The notes below the pieces were generated by a model. That model was not told the origin of the DNA, searched no databases, and saw only the letters and a program-made list of their open reading frames with translations. From Novilysobacter selenitireducens (GTDB taxonomy: Bacteria > Pseudomonadota > Gammaproteobacteria > Xanthomonadales > Xanthomonadaceae), in NCBI RefSeq assembly GCF_020026895.1, contig NZ_JAINZW010000007.1:1-64000 (forward strand): a DNA stretch of 64,000 nt. Direction: 5' to 3'. The first letter of the stretch is position 1, and the number at the start of each line of letters is the position of its first letter. A program made the translations under genes and the position numbers. This document shows, in pieces, positions 59,013-64,000 of the stretch.

Positions 59013-59164
59013 GTAGGAGCGGCTTCAGCCGCGATCGGATGCCTGGCGACCCGAGTGGTCGCGACGTGGGTCGCGACCCTCGATGTCGTCCGCCGCCACG
59101 CGGTCGCGACGCACGTCGCTCCTACCGGGATCCGGAACTTGATCGCGGCTGAAGCCGCTCCTAC
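59013..59164. repeat. GTAG A-B-B'-A' block inside the nrdA-nrdB operon
   Basis: Units at 59013-59034 (A), about 59059-59076 (decayed B), 59104-59125 (B', changed stem) and 59143-59164 (A'). It fills the 184-base space between nrdA and nrdB; no promoter is visible, so nrdB probably depends on readthrough through these hairpins. Confidence 0.82.
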
Positions 59165-59185
59165 AGATCACCCCAAGGACCCGCC

Positions 59186-60193
59186 ATGCCCAGCCACCTG
59201 CTCGACCCCGGCTTCGACCTCACCCTGCGCCCCATGCGCTACCCGCGCTTCTACGAGATGTACCGCGACGCGATCCGCAACACGTGGACGGTGGAGGAAG
59301 TCGACTTCTCGCTGGACGTCAACGACCTCAAGCACAAGTTCGGCCAGGCCGAACGGCACCTGGTGGAGCGGCTGGTGGCGTTCTTCGCCACCGGCGATTC
59401 GATCGTCTCCAACAACCTCGTGCTCAACCTCTACACGCACATCAACGCCCCCGAAGCGCGCATGTACCTGTCTCGCCAGCTGTACGAGGAGGCGCTGCAC
59501 GTGCAGTTCTACCTGACCCTGCTCGACACCTACCTGCCCGACCCGTCCGCGCGTGCAAAGGCGTTCGCCGCCGTCGAGAACATCCCGTCGATCCGCGCCA
59601 AGGCCGACTTCTGCTTCCGCTGGATGGACTCGGTGCAGGACCTCAAGCGCATCGAAACACGCGAACAGCGGCGTCAGTTCCTGCTCAACCTGGTGTGCTT
59701 TGCCGCATGCATCGAGGGCCTGTTCTTCTTCGCCGCCTTTGCCTACGTCTACTACCTGCGCTCGCGCGGCCTGCTGCACGGCCTCGCCTCGGGCACCAAC
59801 TGGGTGTTCCGCGACGAGAGCTGCCACATGGCGTTCGCCTTCGAAGTCATCGACACGGTGCGGCGGGAAGAGCCGTCGCTGTTCGACGACGCGTTGCGCG
59901 GCGAGATCGTGCAGATGCTCACCGAGGCGGTGGAATGCGAGATGGCGTTCGCCCAGGACGTGCTGTCGGGCGGGGTCGTCGGCCTGTCGCTGAAGGACAT
60001 GCGCCAGTACCTGGAGTACTGCGCCGACCAGCGGCTGGGCCAGCTGGGCATGGCGCGGCACTTTGGCGCCACCAATCCGTTCGGCTTCATGGACCTTCAG
60101 GACGTGCAGGAGGTAACGAATTTCTTCGAGCGCCGGGTGTCGGCCTACCAGGTCGGCGTGCAGGGGGACGTGGCGTTCGACGCGGCGTTCTGA
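59186..60193 (+). CDS. nrdB: Class Ia ribonucleoside-diphosphate reductase beta subunit
   Basis: NrdB (335 residues) carries the diiron-tyrosyl radical cofactor. Ligands are seen as E-A-L-H-V-Q-F-Y in YEEALHVQFYLTLLD, which keeps Glu, His and the radical tyrosine at E-x2-H-x3-Y spacing. The second set is AACIEGLFFFAAFAYVYYL and WVFRDESCHMAFAFEVID (E-x2-H). All residues needed for a radical-forming subunit are present. It follows nrdA after a repeat block and ends before another repeat block and a terminator. Confidence 0.95.
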   Translation: MPSHLLDPGFDLTLRPMRYPRFYEMYRDAIRNTWTVEEVDFSLDVNDLKHKFGQAERHLVERLVAFFATGDSIVSNNLVLNLYTHINAPEARMYLSRQLYEEALHVQFYLTLLDTYLPDPSARAKAFAAVENIPSIRAKADFCFRWMDSVQDLKRIETREQRRQFLLNLVCFAACIEGLFFFAAFAYVYYLRSRGLLHGLASGTNWVFRDESCHMAFAFEVIDTVRREEPSLFDDALRGEIVQMLTEAVECEMAFAQDVLSGGVVGLSLKDMRQYLEYCADQRLGQLGMARHFGATNPFGFMDLQDVQEVTNFFERRVSAYQVGVQGDVAFDAAF

Positions 60194-60232
60194 GGCAGCA
60201 GGGCGGGCGGCAGCGCGATCTTTGGCTCATCT

Positions 60233-60387
60233 GTAGGAGCGGCTTCAGCCGCGATCGGAAACCGGACTCCGTTGCAGGAGCAACGTAGGTCGCGATCCAC
60301 CTACGTCCGGAGTTGCGCAGTCGCGACTGACGTCGCTCCTACAACAGCGGTGTGGCTTTCGTGCGATCGCGGCTGAAGCCGCTCCTA
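60233..60387. repeat. GTAG A-B-B'-A' block between nrdB and gap
   Basis: Units at 60233-60254 (A), about 60273-60295 (B, GCAG head), 60321-60342 (B') and 60366-60387 (A'). The B-B' spacer again has GTCCGGAGTTGCGCAG. It lies between convergent genes, as do the blocks at 50772 and 54345. Confidence 0.85.
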
Positions 60388-60403
60388 CAAAAGTGACGTG
60401 ACC

Positions 60404-60433
60404 ACAAAAAAAGCCCCGCGATTGCGGGGCTTT
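60404..60433. terminator. Bidirectional terminator between nrdB and gap
   Basis: AGCCCCGC, GATT loop, GCGGGGCT, with a run of seven A on the left and TTTCTTCTTCTT on the right. It can end both gap (minus strand) and nrdB transcripts. Confidence 0.88.
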
Positions 60434-60465
60434 CTTCTTCTTGTCACGGGGTCCGGCGCGCCGGC

Positions 60466-61511
<1,046 letters not shown>

Positions 61512-61555
61512 GCGCCCCCCGGGCCCGGCCGCTGGCCCATCGACGGAACACCCGC

Positions 61556-62368
61556 ATGCCGCGCACCGCCCTTCGCCTGTTCCTGGCCCTCGGACTGGCC
61601 CTGTGCACCCTGCCCGCCGCGGCGTGGGGGCCGCTGGGGCACCGCCTGGTGGCGGCGCTGGCATGGGACGAACTCGACCCGGCCGCCCGCGCGGAAATCA
61701 CGACACTGCTGGCCGGCGAGCCCGACCCCACGCTACCGGGCATCGCCACCTGGGCCGACGAGCTGCGCGCCAACGACCCGGACCTGGGCCGCCGCAGCGC
61801 ACCGTGGCACTACGTCAACCTCGGCGAGATGGACTGCGCGTACGACGCCGCGCTGGCCTGCAGCGGCGGCGATTGCGTGGTGGAAGCGATCCGCGCGCAG
61901 TCGGCGATCCTCGGCGACCGTTCGCGCCCGCGCGCCGAGCGGCTGCAGGCGCTGAAGTTCGTCGTGCACTTCACCGGCGACATCCACCAGCCCATGCATG
62001 CCGGCAACGCGCACGACCGCGGCGGAAACGACGTGCAGGTCAACTGGCCCGACGGCAGCGCGGATGGCAAGGGCGGCAACCTGCATTCGCTGTGGGACAG
62101 CGGGCTGTTCAACACCGCCGGTCTCGACGAGGACCAGTGGCTCGCCCGCCTTCGTGGACTGCCGCTGGCGGTGCCCGTGGTGGCCGACCCCGCCCGCTGG
62201 GCCGAGCATTCGTGCTCGGTGGCGATGCGAGATGGCGTGTACCCGCCCCGCGCCAAGCTCGGCACCGACTACCTGCAGTCCTGGCGCCCCGTCGCCGAGG
62301 CGCAGGTGCGCGCCGGTGGCAGCCGCCTGGCGATGCTGCTCAACCGGGTGCTGGACGCGCGCGACTGA
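61556..62368 (+). CDS. Secreted S1/P1-type zinc nuclease
   Basis: Exported phospholipase C/S1-P1 nuclease family enzyme of 270 residues. The signal peptide (LRLFLALGLALCTLPAAA) is followed directly by Trp-Gly (WGPLGHRLVAALAWDEL), so the mature N-terminal Trp can bind zinc as in S1/P1 nucleases. Other zinc ligands are in the segments ATWADELRAND, PWHYVNLGEMD, VVHFTGDIHQPMHAGNAHDR, GGNDVQVNW and NLHSLWDSGL. It likely degrades single-stranded nucleic acids or 3'-nucleotides outside the cytoplasm. It is convergent with the next gene. Confidence 0.92.
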   Translation: MPRTALRLFLALGLALCTLPAAAWGPLGHRLVAALAWDELDPAARAEITTLLAGEPDPTLPGIATWADELRANDPDLGRRSAPWHYVNLGEMDCAYDAALACSGGDCVVEAIRAQSAILGDRSRPRAERLQALKFVVHFTGDIHQPMHAGNAHDRGGNDVQVNWPDGSADGKGGNLHSLWDSGLFNTAGLDEDQWLARLRGLPLAVPVVADPARWAEHSCSVAMRDGVYPPRAKLGTDYLQSWRPVAEAQVRAGGSRLAMLLNRVLDARD

Positions 62369-62386
62369 GCGCCGCGGCGCGTCGGG

Positions 62387-63682
62387 TCATTCCGAGCGGG
62401 GCAGGCCCAGCGCTTCGCGCACCTTGGGTTCCAGCCCGGTAAGGCCCGCCGCCTGGCCCCACTCCAGCGCTTCCTCGGGCGACCGTCCGCCCTGGCGCGA
62501 AGCGCCCAGTGCCAGCAGCGCACCGACGCGGTTGCCCGACGCGCAGTGCACCAGCACGGTGCCTTCGGCCTCGTCCAGCACGGACCACAGCGCATCGGCA
62601 TTGGCCGCGGTCACGCCGCCGGCGCCATCCACCGCGATCTGGTGGTAGTCCAAGCCGGCAGCAGCAACCTCGGCCCGTTCGTCGCGGCCGTCCATCTCGG
62701 CCTCGGGTCGCAGGTTGATCACGGTGGTGATGCCCTGCGCGCGCAGCGCCTCCCAGGCGTCCGGTGCGGGCTGGCCGCCGGTCACGAGCGTCGGTCGCGG
62801 CTGGCGGGCCTGGGGTACGAGGGTGGTGTCGATGGACTGCATGGGGGTGATCTCCGCGGTGGGGTCGGGGGAACGGGTGGCGGCGAATGCGTCGGGCGCG
62901 GTCTGCCAGGCGATGCCCGCACCCATCAACAGCAGGAACACGGCGAACGCCCGCTGCAGGTGTGCCTGCGGCAGTCGCCGCGCCACGCGGCCGCCGAGCA
63001 GGCTGCCGCCGGCGCCAATGGCGGTGAACAGGCCGATCAGGCGCCAGTCCAGCGCCAGGCCGGCACCGGCCAGGACCGAGGTGTACTTGGCGAATCCGCT
63101 GAAGCTCTTGAGCGAGATGATCCACAGGCTGGTGCCGATCGCGCGGTGCAGCGCCAGGCCGCCCAGCAGCACCAGCGCGGGCACGATCAGGAAGCCGCCG
63201 CCGACGCCGACCACGCCGGTCACCACGCCGACGACCAGGCCGTCCAGCGCGATGCGTCCGACCTTGCGCGTCGGCGGCGCCGTCGCGTCCACGGCACCTT
63301 CTTCCGAATTCGCAGTGCCAGCTGCCAGCGCCCTGGGCGGGCGCAGCATCATCGCAGCCGCCAGCAGCATGACCACCGCGAACACCAGCAGTTGCAGGGC
63401 GCCGCTGAGCCACGTCGACAGCCATGCGCCCATCCAGGTGCCCACCATCCCCGGCACGCCGAACCACGCGACGTTGCGCCAGTCGACCTGCCGCTTCCAC
63501 GTCCACGGCAGCGCCGCGATCAGGCTGATGCCGCCGACGATGGCCAGCGACCCGGCGATCGCCACCTTCTCCGGCTGCCCGACCAGGTAGACCAGCACTG
63601 GGACGGTGAGGATCGACCCGCCCGAACCCAGCAGCCCGAGGCTCAGCCCGATCGCGGCCGCACCCAGCCAGGCCAGCCACAT
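62387..63682 (-). CDS. TauE/SafE sulfur-compound transporter fused to a HCxxGxxR phosphatase-like domain
   Basis: A 431-residue fusion. The first 265 residues are a TauE/SafE-type membrane protein with two repeats (LGLSLGLLGSGGSILTVPVL and VVTGVVGVGGGFLIVPALVL), the kind that exports sulfite or related anions. After a linker (about 265-300) comes a soluble DUF442/TIGR01244-like domain: TLVTGGQPAPDAWEALRAQG, TTVINLRPEAEMDGRDE and the loop VLVHCASGNRVGALLAL, with HCASGNR fitting HCxxGxxR. In Xylella and Agrobacterium this domain is part of Blh, encoded with BigR and a TauE-like gene. The start ATG at 63682 overlaps the regulator stop as TGATG. Confidence 0.85.
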   Translation of the reverse strand: MWLAWLGAAAIGLSLGLLGSGGSILTVPVLVYLVGQPEKVAIAGSLAIVGGISLIAALPWTWKRQVDWRNVAWFGVPGMVGTWMGAWLSTWLSGALQLLVFAVVMLLAAAMMLRPPRALAAGTANSEEGAVDATAPPTRKVGRIALDGLVVGVVTGVVGVGGGFLIVPALVLLGGLALHRAIGTSLWIISLKSFSGFAKYTSVLAGAGLALDWRLIGLFTAIGAGGSLLGGRVARRLPQAHLQRAFAVFLLLMGAGIAWQTAPDAFAATRSPDPTAEITPMQSIDTTLVPQARQPRPTLVTGGQPAPDAWEALRAQGITTVINLRPEAEMDGRDERAEVAAAGLDYHQIAVDGAGGVTAANADALWSVLDEAEGTVLVHCASGNRVGALLALGASRQGGRSPEEALEWGQAAGLTGLEPKVREALGLPRSE

Positions 63683-63999
63683 CACGACGCGTCTCGGGCG
63701 CAGTAGATGCCGTGCAGCGTCTGCATCACGCGCAAGGCCGGGCCGTCCAGCAGCGAGTAGAAAACCTGCTGTCCCTGCCGGCGCGTCGCCACCAGGCCGG
63801 CCTCGCGTAACACCGCCAGGTGCTGCGACAGGGCCGACTGCGACAACGCGGTGCCGTCGAGCAGCTGCCCGACCGACAGCTCGCCGCCGACCAGCCGGCA
63901 CAGCACCATCAGGCGCTGTTCGTTGGCGAGCGAACGCAGCAGGGCCGCCGCCTCGCCGGCATGGCGTTGCATCTCATCAGGGTCGGGCAAGTCGATCAC
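63682..63999 (-). CDS. ArsR-family repressor, BigR/SqrR-like persulfide sensor
   Basis: Winged-helix regulator of 105 residues, with LLRSLANEQRLMVLCRLVGG, SVGQLLDGTALSQSALSQHL and AVLREAGLVATRRQGQQVFY. Cys34 and Cys100 are 66 residues apart, the same spacing as Cys42 and Cys108 of BigR, which form a tetrasulfide or disulfide when reactive sulfur is present. Metal-binding ELCxC-type motifs of ArsR/SmtB are absent. The GTG at 63999 is the furthest start inside the window; the true start may lie one or more codons beyond the edge. It is translationally coupled to the TauE fusion gene, which it probably controls. Confidence 0.82.
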   Translation of the reverse strand: MIDLPDPDEMQRHAGEAAALLRSLANEQRLMVLCRLVGGELSVGQLLDGTALSQSALSQHLAVLREAGLVATRRQGQQVFYSLLDGPALRVMQTLHGIYCARDAS

Positions 64000-64000
64000 G

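Noticed and set aside
63683-63901. Extended start of the TauE fusion at 63901
   Set aside because: This part overlaps the regulator gene in another frame and adds an Arg/Ala-rich segment before the first helix.

Overview
The window is about 70% G+C. Gene content and order, sigma-54/FliA promoters, dense GTAG-headed palindromes and CCCGGGTAAGC palindromes all point to a flagellated gammaproteobacterium of the Xanthomonadaceae/Lysobacteraceae (Lysobacter, Luteimonas or a close relative). This assignment is an inference from pattern; no marker gene was compared.

Bases 1-20,000 hold a flagellar export, motor and regulatory locus on the + strand: fliEFGHIJK, fliLMNOPQR, flhB-flhA, flhF-fleN-fliA. 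Sigma-54 promoters precede fliE, fliL and flhB. Bases 19,600-26,100 continue with cheY-cheZ-cheA, a sigma-54-driven motC-motD stator, and parC-parP, which localise chemotaxis arrays. Bases 26,400-40,400 carry a second chemotaxis set (STAS protein, cheY, cheA, cheW, a chemoreceptor, a GGDEF/EAL protein, cheR, cheD, cheB, a receptor-like protein). Its transcription units start at good FliA (sigma-28) promoters. One low-G+C orphan gene (30,009) and one divergent TonB-C-domain gene (30,651) interrupt it.

Bases 40,400-49,500 are general functions: an orphan histidine kinase, two methyltransferases, an alanine/cation symporter and an RND efflux pump with its adaptor. Bases 49,800-61,500 hold cysteine synthase and four glycolytic genes (fba, pyk, pgk, gap; all on the - strand), interleaved with + strand genes for a GNAT acetyltransferase and class Ia ribonucleotide reductase nrdA-nrdB. 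The nrd promoter carries two NrdR boxes followed by a cobalamin riboswitch with a palindrome pair inside it. The right edge has an S1/P1-type nuclease and a sulfur-stress pair: a BigR/SqrR-like regulator and a TauE/SafE transporter fused to a HCxxGxxR phosphatase-like domain.

Four families of short palindromic repeats fill most gaps between genes. Some lie in functional sequence: two in-frame copies in flhF, one pair in the nrd riboswitch, and two copies that supply the stop codons of pyk and the GNAT gene. No rRNA, tRNA, CRISPR array, transposase or integrase was seen.
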